NCBI GenBank assembly: GCA_036558645.1
Contig: DATBFG010000088.1
Coordinates: 31,081-95,080 of the forward strand
Length of the DNA: 64,000 nt
Direction: 5' to 3'
Source: DATBFG01 sp036558645
GTDB taxonomy: Bacteria > Acidobacteriota > Terriglobia > Terriglobales > Acidobacteriaceae
A program made the position numbers and the translations under genes. Of the stretch, positions 33,094-41,820 are shown one piece after another. The notes below the pieces were generated by a model, which saw nothing but the letters and a program-made list of their open reading frames with translations, was not told the DNA's origin and ran no database searches. Within the stretch, counting starts at the first letter, position 1. Each line of letters starts with the position of its first letter.

Positions 33094-34581
33094 ATGAAAG
33101 TTCTGTTGCTCTCCATGCCGGATTATTTCGAGCATATGCCTCCAGTTGCCGTACGTATGCCGAACGGCGCGTTGACCTCATTGGCAGGGAATGTCGATTC
33201 GCATCACCAAGTCGCGGTGGCGGACCTTATTTTGAGGTATCGACAGGTACGAGAAACAGTCAGGGCTCTGTTACACGAGTTTGATCCTGATGTTGTCGGG
33301 CTCTCAGTCATGACGTTTCAGCGACGGACTGCCGGTCGGACCATCCAACTTGTCAGGGAACTTAAGCCAGGGGTGAGGGTTGTCGTGGGCGGCTATGATC
33401 CTAGCCTTGCCAGCGAAGCATACGAACGAATGGATGTCGATTTCGTCGTTCGTGGCGAAGGCGAGGTCACGTTTCGTGAGCTTTTACGAGCCCTGGAACG
33501 ACGGCAGGAGTTCGGACAGATCTGCGGACTTTCCTACCGCTCGGGTGATGGATGGATCAGCAATCCCAGTAGGCCGCCGCAACGACTGGAATCCGACGAG
33601 ATCCGGCTGCCCGACCGGAAGGCTCGGGTGCTAAAGGGTTACACGCTTCTGGGTCGTCAGGTAGATGTGGTCGAGACCTCGCGCGGATGTACGTTCGACT
33701 GCAGTTTCTGTTCGATCATCGAAATGCGTGGCCGCAATTTCCATACCTATGGCTTCGAACGTGTCCTGGCAGACATCGCTGACGCGCAAGACCACGGTGC
33801 CCGCACTATTTTCTTTGTGGACGACAACATTACGCTCAACGTCCATCGTTTTGAAGCATTGTGCCAGGCCATCATTGAGGCAAAGTTGAATCGGATTGAT
33901 TATTTCGTCCAAGCAATGACCTCGACCATTGCTACACACGGAGAAACTCTTGCGCCACTGATGCGCGAAGCGGGCTTTCGCTATGTGTTTCTGGGAATCG
34001 AAAATATTCTGGAAAATGATCTGGAATTCCTGCGTGCAACTGCGAAGAACACCACGCACGACAAGCTACGACAAGCAGGCAACGCATCCATAAAGGCGAT
34101 CGACTGCCTGCATAGAAACAAGATGTTCGTTGTCGGAGGCTTAATCGTAGGGAATCCCGATGACACACGAGAATCTATCGAGGCAAATCTCGCTTTTGCT
34201 CGTCGCTACGTGGATTGGCCGTATATCCAACACCCGACTCCTTATCCAAGGACTCCGATGACCGCCGGTTTCCGTGAGCGTGGATTGATCCTGAATGAGC
34301 AGTTGGAAGAATACGATGGCACGACTGCGGTTGTGCGTACAGAGCAGATCACGTCCGACGAAGTGGAATACCTTCGGTGGAAGTCCGAACGTTGGATGAA
34401 GGTGCAGCACATGCCAGCAGCATTAAGACACGATCCGTGGTTTGTCATCCGCAATGCTCCGCAAATGGTGGCCCACACCTTTCGGGGATCTACGTTAAGA
34501 TCAGTGCTTGGATTGGAAGACAGTAAAAGAGCATTCGAGCGTTACAAGGCCATCCGGCGCCAGGAACGTGAGTACCTCTAG
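33094..34581 (+). CDS. B12-binding-domain radical SAM protein
   Basis: 495 residues from ATG 33094. The N-terminal third is a cobalamin-binding Rossmann domain (MKVLLLSMPDYFEHMPP, DVVGLSVMTFQRRTAGRTIQ, VVVGGYDPSL). The radical SAM barrel starts at ETSRGCTFDCSFCSIIEMRG, with the C-x3-C-x2-C cluster for the 4Fe-4S. FVDDNITLNVHRFEALCQAI and FVGGLIVGNPDDTRE are typical of the BchE/B12 radical SAM group. The substrate, usually a methylation or ring-forming target, cannot be read; it stands alone after the efflux operon, with no obvious biosynthetic partner. A convergent terminator follows. Confidence 0.9.
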   Translation: MKVLLLSMPDYFEHMPPVAVRMPNGALTSLAGNVDSHHQVAVADLILRYRQVRETVRALLHEFDPDVVGLSVMTFQRRTAGRTIQLVRELKPGVRVVVGGYDPSLASEAYERMDVDFVVRGEGEVTFRELLRALERRQEFGQICGLSYRSGDGWISNPSRPPQRLESDEIRLPDRKARVLKGYTLLGRQVDVVETSRGCTFDCSFCSIIEMRGRNFHTYGFERVLADIADAQDHGARTIFFVDDNITLNVHRFEALCQAIIEAKLNRIDYFVQAMTSTIATHGETLAPLMREAGFRYVFLGIENILENDLEFLRATAKNTTHDKLRQAGNASIKAIDCLHRNKMFVVGGLIVGNPDDTRESIEANLAFARRYVDWPYIQHPTPYPRTPMTAGFRERGLILNEQLEEYDGTTAVVRTEQITSDEVEYLRWKSERWMKVQHMPAALRHDPWFVIRNAPQMVAHTFRGSTLRSVLGLEDSKRAFERYKAIRRQEREYL

Positions 34582-34648
34582 CCTCGCTAAGGTTCAAGGA
34601 GGCCGTAGAAATAGTTTTACCGGACAAGCGAAGACAGTTACCTGGCGG

Positions 34649-34683
34649 GCGATTCTCTAAGTCGTCTTCACCTAGAGAATCGC
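34649..34683. terminator. Hairpin between convergent genes
   Basis: GCGATTCTCTA (34649-34659) and TAGAGAATCGC (34673-34683) form a perfect 11-bp stem with a 13-base loop. It sits between two convergent genes. No U-tract follows on either side, so it may act as an RNA 3' stabiliser or Rho-assisted stop. Confidence 0.45.
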
Positions 34684-34702
34684 ACACGCGAGTTTCACGA
34701 AT

Positions 34703-35092
34703 TTACTTGCACGATTCACTTACCATCTTTAGATCTGCAACACGGAAATCGTGGTGGGTTTTTCCTGCTGCTTCTTTCTTCTCTTGCTTGCTGATCTCTT
34801 CTTCCTTGCTAGCGGGTTCTTGGATGGTTGAACCGGTAACCGCAACGGTATGACCGACATGCTCGGCCAAACTCACGGTAGTTCCGCTGAGTTCCAAGAC
34901 CTTTCCGTCGCTGGAGGTGAGATAGTATCCACCGGCTTCTTGCCCTTTTTGCAGGCAACCGGTTGCCGTCTCCGTCTTCCCTGATGACGTGCCTGTTGAG
35001 TCTTGTTCTGATTTGTTCTCTGCTGAAGCCCCAATTGCGCAAATCGCAAGCAGCAAGGCTCCGGAAAAAACAACTCCAAAAAACCGAGACAT
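34703..35092 (-). CDS. Small exported protein, DUF5818-like
   Basis: 129 residues; GGAGG precedes ATG 35092. MSRFFGVVFSGALLLAICAI is the signal peptide (cleavage near ASA). The mature part has TETATGCLQKGQEAGGYYLT, GKVLELSGTTVSLAEHVGHT and VAVTGSTIQEPASKEEE: the G-C-L, L-x-G and H-V-G-H-x-V-x-V-x-G pattern of small OB-like DUF5818 proteins frequent in Acidobacteriota, as I recall them. Their role is unknown. A Lys/Glu-rich linker and a C-terminal Cys end the protein. Confidence 0.65.
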   Translation of the reverse strand: MSRFFGVVFSGALLLAICAIGASAENKSEQDSTGTSSGKTETATGCLQKGQEAGGYYLTSSDGKVLELSGTTVSLAEHVGHTVAVTGSTIQEPASKEEEISKQEKKEAAGKTHHDFRVADLKMVSESCK

Positions 35093-35308
35093 TGGAAGGC
35101 CTCCTTTCACGCATTTGCATTCAGTCTACGACTCGAACTCCCTGTGTACATACCGTATATCCCGTATAAAGCTGAAGCTACCAGGGAGCACAAGAGGATC
35201 CCAAACTGCATTGGGTCTGGCAAAGCGCGACTGATGCGATTTTATAAGTTGCGTTCCAATCCTGTAAGTGCCGCTGAATGTTCTATTTTTCAACGCTGCG
35301 AACGGCAA

Positions 35309-36286
35309 TCATCCGTTGGCTTTGGCAACTAACAAGATTGCGAGGCAATAGAAGACGAACATAAGGACAAGATAGAGTTTGGCTCGGCTGCCCGCTCCGG
35401 CAAATTCCTTCCACGCGAGGACTCCCCACAAGGCGGCCACCATGGGCGCGGATTGGCCAATCGCGTAGGAAATTGCCACACCGGTGAAACTCGCCGCGAC
35501 CAAGTTGAACACCATACCGGTGCCCCAGATGACTCCGCCGAGGAGCCCTAGCAAATGGCCTGAAGGGGGACCCTGGAAGAAGCCGCTGAAGCTTACCGGT
35601 TCTCCCACCAACGGTTTCTTCATGAAGTAAATATTCCAAATAAAGCAGGAGAGCAAAGCACCAAGAGTTAGAAATACCGCGATGCTGTAGGGTCCGAGGG
35701 TATTTCCCGTCGTCATGGCGTGTGCGACGAAGGGAGCCCACAACCCCATCAGTACACCAGACACGACGCAAGTGATGATGCTTTTGCGTGATGTTACACG
35801 ACCGCCACTTCCCAGGCTTCCGTACGCTTTACCGTCCATAATGACTGCAACGACGGCGCAAAGCACTCCTGCCGCCAGTAACGTGATATTGCCTTTTGGT
35901 TGCAGGGCATAGCTCAGGACGACGCCGACGACGAGCGCGATTCCTATGGAAACAGGGAAGGCGATGGCCAGTCCAGCCATGTCAATTGCGGCCACCAGCA
36001 AGAGATTTGCGAGATTGAAGATCGCGCCCCCTATCATGGTAGAAACAATGTTAGACGTGTCGGCCGAATGAACATTGTTTAGAAAACTGTTCGCATCGTG
36101 TCCCGTGCTTCCCATCGTCAGCGCCAGGACGAGCGACATCAGGAAGATTCCTACGGCGTAATCCCAATAAAACAGTTCGAATCGATAGTTCTTTACGCCT
36201 TTGTAGGTATTCGCCCAGGATCCCCAACAAACGGCGCTGGTGATCATCATGAAGAGAGCGACAGTGAGGCTATCCGGTGTGAACAT
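35309..36286 (-). CDS. Ureide-permease-like transporter of the drug/metabolite superfamily
   Basis: 325 residues with about ten membrane helices. MMITSAVCWGSWANTYKG, FELFYWDYAVGIFLMSL and LALTMGSTG in the first helices, then GAIFNLANLLLVAAIDMAGL and SIGIALVVGVVLSYALQPKG, match the layout of the plant ureide-permease group (G-T-W-P, Y-x-D-Y, L-T-x-G, G-N-L-A) and its bacterial relatives. Plant members import allantoin, uracil, xanthine and related bases. It lies 68 bases downstream of the first nucleoside hydrolase on the same strand, so the two form an operon; importing the base released there is the simplest job. A ribose or rhamnose porter of the same superfamily is the alternative. Confidence 0.75.
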   Translation of the reverse strand: MFTPDSLTVALFMMITSAVCWGSWANTYKGVKNYRFELFYWDYAVGIFLMSLVLALTMGSTGHDANSFLNNVHSADTSNIVSTMIGGAIFNLANLLLVAAIDMAGLAIAFPVSIGIALVVGVVLSYALQPKGNITLLAAGVLCAVVAVIMDGKAYGSLGSGGRVTSRKSIITCVVSGVLMGLWAPFVAHAMTTGNTLGPYSIAVFLTLGALLSCFIWNIYFMKKPLVGEPVSFSGFFQGPPSGHLLGLLGGVIWGTGMVFNLVAASFTGVAISYAIGQSAPMVAALWGVLAWKEFAGAGSRAKLYLVLMFVFYCLAILLVAKANG

Positions 36287-36354
36287 TGTTTCTCCTTGGC
36301 CAACTCATTCGGTCCAATGCACGAGTCGTTGTTCATGCCTTATCCATGAAGTTT

Positions 36355-37422
36355 TCACTTGCCTCGAATTCTTGAGACATAGAGCTGCAGGAAACGATCC
36401 GCATCCACATCCACACAAACCTTGCCGTTGGGAGCCACCTTGTCCACGCCTTCAATCCACAAGTGGTCTCCGTGGGGCACATTACGCTCGATATATCCGT
36501 GGCGGTTGGCGACGGTTTCCCCGCGCGTGAATTCGCCACGCGTCTCAACATCGACGTGCATTTCCTGCGTCTTGACGAGTGTTGGGTCGATGACCACGGC
36601 GACGGCTGAAGGATCGTACATCGGTGATCCTGGTGATCCGAATTTCTCTGCCAGTCCAAGCAGATATTGATTCACGCTATGAATAAAGTCATTCACCGGA
36701 CCATGGGTCTGGCCGAGTTGATCGAGGTATTTTCGCGTGAAGAGAGCCTTGTCCCCGATCTCGAGTCCGACCATGGTGAGCGGCCATCCCGCCTGAAAGA
36801 CAATTTGCGCGGCTTCGGGATCGTTATAGATGTTCGCTTCGGCAGCTCCATTTACGTTTCCACCGCTGATAGATCCACCCATGAGGACGACCTCTTTGAC
36901 AAGGGAAACGATCGAGGGGTCCTTCTTCACCGCCAAGGCGATATTAGTGAGAGGGCCAACTGGGACAAGGGTGATCTCATGAGGGGAAGCGTGCACCAAC
37001 TCGATAATGAGATCGGGTCCGAATCGAGGATCGAGCTTGCATTTACTTGGGGGCAACTCGACATTGGCCAAGCCATTTTTGCCGTGCCACATCTCGGCCG
37101 TAACGAGCTTCTGTGCGAGGGGTCCATGCGCGCCCGCGGCGGTTGGAATATCGCAGCGATTGGCCAGCGAAACCATCCGCAGGGCGTTGTCCACTCCCAT
37201 CTCGAGCGTCACGTTTCCAGGAACAACCGTTATGGCCCGCACGTCGAGTTCCGGAGAATTGAGGGCGAGCATGAGAGCTTGCGCATCGTCGCTGCCAGGA
37301 TCCGTGTCCAGGATGATCTTCTGCGCTGCAAAGGATTGCGGTGTAAATAGCAGGAGAAGGGCGACAACTACGGCAATCAAGCGGTAAGGCTGCAGGGATC
37401 TGACCACCAGGGCCATCTTCAT
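36355..37422 (-). CDS. Exported nucleoside hydrolase, paralog 1 (canonical)
   Basis: 355 residues. The signal sequence (LQPYRLIAVVVALLLLFTPQ) sends it out of the cytoplasm, unusual for this family. The calcium loop KIILDTDPGSDDAQALMLAL is canonical (D-T-D-P-G-x-D-D). HGKNGLANVELP carries the His-Gly-x-x-Gly-Leu motif of pyrimidine-type hydrolases, VGPLTNIALA and ANIYNDPEAA the remaining binding residues. It cleaves the N-glycosidic bond of a nucleoside to free base and ribose. It is upstream of the ureide-permease-like gene in the same operon and diverges from deoC. Several starts are possible; I chose 37422 for the signal. Confidence 0.92.
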   Translation of the reverse strand: MKMALVVRSLQPYRLIAVVVALLLLFTPQSFAAQKIILDTDPGSDDAQALMLALNSPELDVRAITVVPGNVTLEMGVDNALRMVSLANRCDIPTAAGAHGPLAQKLVTAEMWHGKNGLANVELPPSKCKLDPRFGPDLIIELVHASPHEITLVPVGPLTNIALAVKKDPSIVSLVKEVVLMGGSISGGNVNGAAEANIYNDPEAAQIVFQAGWPLTMVGLEIGDKALFTRKYLDQLGQTHGPVNDFIHSVNQYLLGLAEKFGSPGSPMYDPSAVAVVIDPTLVKTQEMHVDVETRGEFTRGETVANRHGYIERNVPHGDHLWIEGVDKVAPNGKVCVDVDADRFLQLYVSRIRGK

Positions 37423-37642
37423 CGTTTTAAGGAGTGATTCGCGACGTAGGCTAGTCGGCGTGGAGGTGAGTGTCAAGGCCAAAGTAAGGCGGCGTCAGCG
37501 CGCAAACTGCCACATGACCCCCGTCCGACCTCCGCTTCCTTTTTTCAGATTCTTTCGTACAATGACCTCGCGGTTCTGCCTGGTTCGCGGATTTCTAGAC
37601 CGGTCAGAATCGTGAGCCGGCTGCAGAACATCCAAGATCATT

Positions 37643-38650
37643 GTGGGAACAACATCCAGCCACGATTCGTCGTTGCCAGTAGCCACATTGGCGGGGCGGC
37701 CACTGCTATCAAATCGAGGTATACCGCTTAACCTGGATTGGGTCCGACAGGTCCGCGTCAACACCAGTGCCGTAGAACGTCGTGCACAGACCCACGTCAC
37801 CCGCCGCACGGTTAAGAAAGAGTGGCAGGCAGCCTGGTTACTGCGGGCAATCACGTGCATGGATTTGACGACCCTTTCGGGCGACGATACGGACGAGCGC
37901 GTGCGCCGCTTGTGCGCAAAGGGCCGCCAACCGATCCAATCTCTCTTGGTCAAGGCTCTCGGAATTGAAGATATGGAAATCCAGGTCGCAGCCATCTGCG
38001 TGTATCACCGTTTCGTTGAAACAGCCCGCAGGGCCCTCGAGGGCAGCGCGGTGCGCGTGGCAGCGGTTTCGACTGGCTTTCCCGCGGGTTTGTCTCCATT
38101 GTCGGAAAGGGCGGGAGAAATCCGACGTTCGGTAGAAGCGGGAGCGCACGAGATCGATGTGGTCATTACACGAGCGCACGTTTTCGAAGGGCGTTGGCAG
38201 GAGCTGTACGACGAGATTTCGGAATTCAAGCAGGCGTGTGGCCCTGCGCACATGAAGGTGATCCTGGGTACTGGTGATCTGTTGACGCTACGGAATGTGG
38301 CCCGCGCAAGCATGGTGGCGATGATGGCTGGGGCGGATTTCATCAAGACTTCGACCGGCAAAGAGCCTACGAACGCGACGTTGCCCGTTGGATTCGTGAT
38401 GACCCGAGCTATCCGCGAGTACGCCGAAGAGACCGGGATGGCAGTCGGTTTCAAGCCGGCAGGAGGTATTCGCGCGGCAAAGCAATCGACGGAGTGGTTG
38501 GCCTTGATGAAAGAAGAGCTTGGCGTTCCGTGGATGCATGCCGAACTGTTTCGCTTTGGCGCCAGTGGACTGCTGAACGACATCGAGCGACAACTTGAAC
38601 ATCACGCGACGGGACGCTATTCGGCTGGGTATCGACATCCCATTGCATGA
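37643..38650 (+). CDS. deoC: Deoxyribose-phosphate aldolase, DERA (animal) type
   Basis: 335 residues, cleaving 2-deoxy-D-ribose-5-phosphate to glyceraldehyde-3-phosphate and acetaldehyde through a Schiff base. DFIKTSTGKEPTNAT holds the catalytic Lys (about 235) and GFKPAGGIRAAK the second Lys (about 270). The N-terminal text RRTVKKEWQAAWLLRAITCM and the tail HHATGRYSAGY resemble the long eukaryotic-type DERA form rather than the short E. coli type, which lacks this extension. The start is a GTG with a weak ribosome-binding site, and no shorter start would keep the family N-terminus. First gene of a run on the plus strand that continues with ALDH, TrpF-like, ribokinase and hydrolase genes. 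Confidence 0.94.
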   Translation: MGTTSSHDSSLPVATLAGRPLLSNRGIPLNLDWVRQVRVNTSAVERRAQTHVTRRTVKKEWQAAWLLRAITCMDLTTLSGDDTDERVRRLCAKGRQPIQSLLVKALGIEDMEIQVAAICVYHRFVETARRALEGSAVRVAAVSTGFPAGLSPLSERAGEIRRSVEAGAHEIDVVITRAHVFEGRWQELYDEISEFKQACGPAHMKVILGTGDLLTLRNVARASMVAMMAGADFIKTSTGKEPTNATLPVGFVMTRAIREYAEETGMAVGFKPAGGIRAAKQSTEWLALMKEELGVPWMHAELFRFGASGLLNDIERQLEHHATGRYSAGYRHPIA

Positions 38651-38680
38651 TCGATCTTCGCAAGAGGCTGTCCAAAATCT

Positions 38681-41059
38681 ATGAGCATCGCTGAAAAGTT
38701 TGTCAGCATGGAATATGGTCCCGCGCCCGAGGACGCCAAGGAGGCACTCGGCTGGCTCGATCATCATGAACGCAAGTTTGGACACTTCATCAATGGCGAG
38801 TGGATCCAGCCTGCTGCTGGCGTCTTCTTTGACACCAACGATCCGTCCACCGGAGAGAAAATTGCATCGGTCGCCCAAGGATCAGCCGACGATATCAATC
38901 TGGCAGTCAAGGCGGCTCGGGATGCGTTTCCAAAGTGGCAGGGCCTGACGCCGCACCAGCGCGCTCGTTACCTTTATGCGATGGCGCGGCAGGTCCAGAA
39001 GCATTCGCGTCGTCTCGCTGTGCTGGAAACCATCGATAACGGCAAGCCGATTCGAGAGAGCCGCGATCTCGATATCCCTCTGGTAGCTCGTCATTTCTAT
39101 CATCACGCCGGTTGGGCCCAACTGCTGAACCAGGAATTTCCTCATCACACCTCCTGTGGCGTCGTGGGGCAGATCATTCCGTGGAATTTTCCGCTGCTGA
39201 TGCTGGCATGGAAAATCGCTCCTGCGCTAGCGACAGGGAACACTGTTGTTCTCAAACCCGCCGAATTTACGCCCCTCACGGCGCTTGCTTTTGCCGAAAT
39301 CTGTCATGAAATAAGGCTTCCCAAAGGCGTTGTGAATATTGTGACCGGGGACGGCACAACTGGCGAAGCCTTGGTGAAACACCCCGACGTAGACAAGATT
39401 GCTTTCACCGGTTCGACCGAAGTGGGACGAGCCATTCGCAGCGCGACAGCTCACAGCCACAAGAAACTATCGCTCGAACTCGGAGGCAAGTCCCCCTTCA
39501 TCGTCTTTGAGGATGCCGACCTCGATAGCGCAGTCGAAGGGTTGGTGGATGGAATTTGGCTGAATCAAGGCCAGGTCTGTTGCGCAGGTTCGCGGTTGCT
39601 GATGCAGGAGAGCATTGCGGAGCCGCTGATCGCCAAGATTCAAGATCGCATGCGAACCCTCCGTATCGGTCCGCCGCTCGATAAGGCAATCGACATAGGG
39701 GCAATTGTAGCGAGAGTACAGTTTGATCGTATTCAACGGCTCGTGGATCAGGGAGTGGCAGAGGGCGCAGTCTGCTGGCAACCGGAAACGGCCTTGCCGA
39801 AGCGCGGTCTATATTTCCCGCCGACGCTGTTAAGCAACGTGCACCCTACTTCCATCGTCGCGCAGCAGGAAATCTTTGGACCTGTTTTGGCCGCAATGAC
39901 TTTCCGCACTCCAAGCGAAGCCGTTGAGCTTGCCAACAACACGATCTACGGATTGGCCGCATGCGTCTGGAGCGAGAGCATTAACGTGGCTCTGCAGGTC
40001 GCGGCCCAACTTAAAGCCGGTGTGGTCTGGGTAAACTCCACCAACCTGTTCGACGCCGCATGCGGCTTTGGAGGATATCGTGAGAGTGGATATGGACGGG
40101 AAGGTGGCAGGGAGGGACTGCTCGAATACCTTGAACCGGTTTGGTTCAAGAATGCTTCTGCGCTAGCGCCGGCAAAGCGGATAGCCGGTGACCTGCCCGA
40201 CGAAGAAGATACTGATGCACCATCTATTGATCGGACCGTTAAGCTCTACATCGGCGGTAAACAGGCGCGCCCGGATTCCGGCCACAGTATGGAGGTTCGC
40301 GGGTTCGAACAGCAGTTGTTGGGCGAAGCGCCCCTCGGCAATCGCAAGGATATTCGCAATGCGGTAGAAGCTGCAGGTAAGGCGGCATGGTCAAAAAGCA
40401 CCGCGCATACTCGCGCACAGGTGCTTTATTACATCGCAGAAAACCTTTCGCAGCGGAGGGATGAAATTCACAAGCGTCTGGCCGAAGCTGTGGGCGAATC
40501 GCAAGCGGCGGCAGAAGTCGAGGCCAGCATCGAAAGAATCTTCTCCTACGCCGCCTGGGCCGACAAGTTTGATGGAGCGGTGCATAACCCTCCGTTTCGC
40601 AGCATTTCGATCGCAATGAATGAGCCGATCGGAACGGTTGGTGTCATCTGCCCTTCAGAAACGCCCTTACTGGGATTTGTGTCATTGGTCATGCCACTGC
40701 TCGCGATGGGGAACACGACCGTGGTGGTGCCCTCGGAGAGCTACCCGCTTATCACGGGAGACCTGTACCAACTTTTCGATACCAGCGACCTCCCGGGAGG
40801 CGCCGTCAACATCGTGACTGGATACGTGTCTCAGCTTCTGAAAGTGCTCGCCGAGCATGACGATGTGGACGCGATCTGGAGCTTTGTCGATGGGGAAAGC
40901 GCCTCCGCTGCCAAGGCGTACTCAGTGGGGAACCTGAAACAGGTTTTCACCAATGAAGGCCGTGCGATCGACTGGTTTAATGCCAGTCAGGGCGAAGGAC
41001 AATGGTTCCTGCAACACGCAACCCAGGTGAAAAATATCTGGGTTCCCTACGGTGAGTAA
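38681..41059 (+). CDS. Double-domain aldehyde dehydrogenase, ALDH16-like
   Basis: 792 residues, two aldehyde-dehydrogenase units in tandem. Unit 1 (about 30-500) is complete: GQIIPWNFPLLMLAWKIAPA, IAFTGSTEVGRAIRSATA, LELGGKSPF with the general base Glu and NQGQVCCAGSR with the nucleophile Cys (about 300). Unit 2 (about 520-790) starts VKLYIGGKQARPDSG; it has the cofactor-fold text EPIGTVGVICPSETP but no catalytic Cys motif, and ends early. This plan matches ALDH16 proteins such as human ALDH16A1. It follows deoC by 30 bases; oxidising the acetaldehyde made there is the natural job. Its ATG has no Shine-Dalgarno and sits in TCCAAAATCTATG. Confidence 0.92.
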   Translation: MSIAEKFVSMEYGPAPEDAKEALGWLDHHERKFGHFINGEWIQPAAGVFFDTNDPSTGEKIASVAQGSADDINLAVKAARDAFPKWQGLTPHQRARYLYAMARQVQKHSRRLAVLETIDNGKPIRESRDLDIPLVARHFYHHAGWAQLLNQEFPHHTSCGVVGQIIPWNFPLLMLAWKIAPALATGNTVVLKPAEFTPLTALAFAEICHEIRLPKGVVNIVTGDGTTGEALVKHPDVDKIAFTGSTEVGRAIRSATAHSHKKLSLELGGKSPFIVFEDADLDSAVEGLVDGIWLNQGQVCCAGSRLLMQESIAEPLIAKIQDRMRTLRIGPPLDKAIDIGAIVARVQFDRIQRLVDQGVAEGAVCWQPETALPKRGLYFPPTLLSNVHPTSIVAQQEIFGPVLAAMTFRTPSEAVELANNTIYGLAACVWSESINVALQVAAQLKAGVVWVNSTNLFDAACGFGGYRESGYGREGGREGLLEYLEPVWFKNASALAPAKRIAGDLPDEEDTDAPSIDRTVKLYIGGKQARPDSGHSMEVRGFEQQLLGEAPLGNRKDIRNAVEAAGKAAWSKSTAHTRAQVLYYIAENLSQRRDEIHKRLAEAVGESQAAAEVEASIERIFSYAAWADKFDGAVHNPPFRSISIAMNEPIGTVGVICPSETPLLGFVSLVMPLLAMGNTTVVVPSESYPLITGDLYQLFDTSDLPGGAVNIVTGYVSQLLKVLAEHDDVDAIWSFVDGESASAAKAYSVGNLKQVFTNEGRAIDWFNASQGEGQWFLQHATQVKNIWVPYGE

Positions 41060-41065
41060 GGAAGC

Positions 41066-41764
41066 GTGAGGCCGACTCTTCATCCTCGAGTCAAAATTTG
41101 CTGTATTCAAAGTGTAGAAGAGGCCCAGCTTGCGATTGAATGCGGGGCATCTGCTCTGGGTCTGGTCTCACACATGCCAAGTGGGCCCGGCGTCATCGCC
41201 GAACAGATCATTGCTGAGATCGCAAAAAGTATTCCACCTCCCATCTTTTCCTTTCTGCTCACCTGTAAGCAAAATGTCAACGACATCATCGAGCAACACA
41301 AACGCTGCCGAACAAGTTGCATCCAGCTGTGCGATCGCCTGATCGAGGGGACGCATACTGAATTGAAGTCCGCTTTGCCCGGAGTATCCATCGTTCAAGT
41401 CATTCATGTCTGTGGTCCCGAATCCGTGAACGAAGCGGTTACTGCGGCGCCTTTTGTGGACGCTATTCTGCTTGATTCCGGTAATCCGGCACGCGCGATC
41501 AAGGAACTTGGAGGCACAGGTCGTGTCCACAATTGGACTCTCAGTCGCGAGATCCGGGATCTGATCGATGTTCCCGTCTTCCTTGCCGGTGGACTCTCAT
41601 CGGAGAATGTTCAGGCTGCTATTCGGGAAGTCGCTCCATTCGCTCTCGACGTCTGCTCAGGCGTCCGCGTAAATGGCAAACTCAACCAAGGCAAACTGAC
41701 TGACTTCTTCGCCGCCATAAATGCCTGTTCTTCGCTGCTCGAAGCTGTTGACAACCATCCTTAG
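41066..41764 (+). CDS. Orphan TrpF-like (phosphoribosylanthranilate isomerase family) protein
   Basis: 232 residues of the TrpF beta/alpha barrel. VKICCIQSVEEAQLAIECGA begins with the K-I-C motif whose Cys (about residue 12) is the TrpF general base; AILLDSG holds the Asp general acid (about 138); GTGRVHNW and VFLAGGLSSENV are the phosphate-binding loops. No other tryptophan gene is present here, and it is 7 bases after ALDH in an apparent operon with ribokinase. TrpF catalyses an Amadori rearrangement of a phosphoribosyl amine, so in this setting it may act on another phosphosugar adduct. It could also be the cell's only TrpF, simply located here. Confidence 0.82.
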   Translation: MRPTLHPRVKICCIQSVEEAQLAIECGASALGLVSHMPSGPGVIAEQIIAEIAKSIPPPIFSFLLTCKQNVNDIIEQHKRCRTSCIQLCDRLIEGTHTELKSALPGVSIVQVIHVCGPESVNEAVTAAPFVDAILLDSGNPARAIKELGGTGRVHNWTLSREIRDLIDVPVFLAGGLSSENVQAAIREVAPFALDVCSGVRVNGKLNQGKLTDFFAAINACSSLLEAVDNHP

Positions 41765-41820
41765 CGCTGACTAGACTCGGCATTCTTCTATCTTAAGAAG
41801 TTGAGTCTCATCCAAAATCT

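Noticed and set aside
38288..38878. 196-codon minus-strand frame over deoC and the ALDH start
   Set aside because: Crosses two well-supported genes on the other strand.
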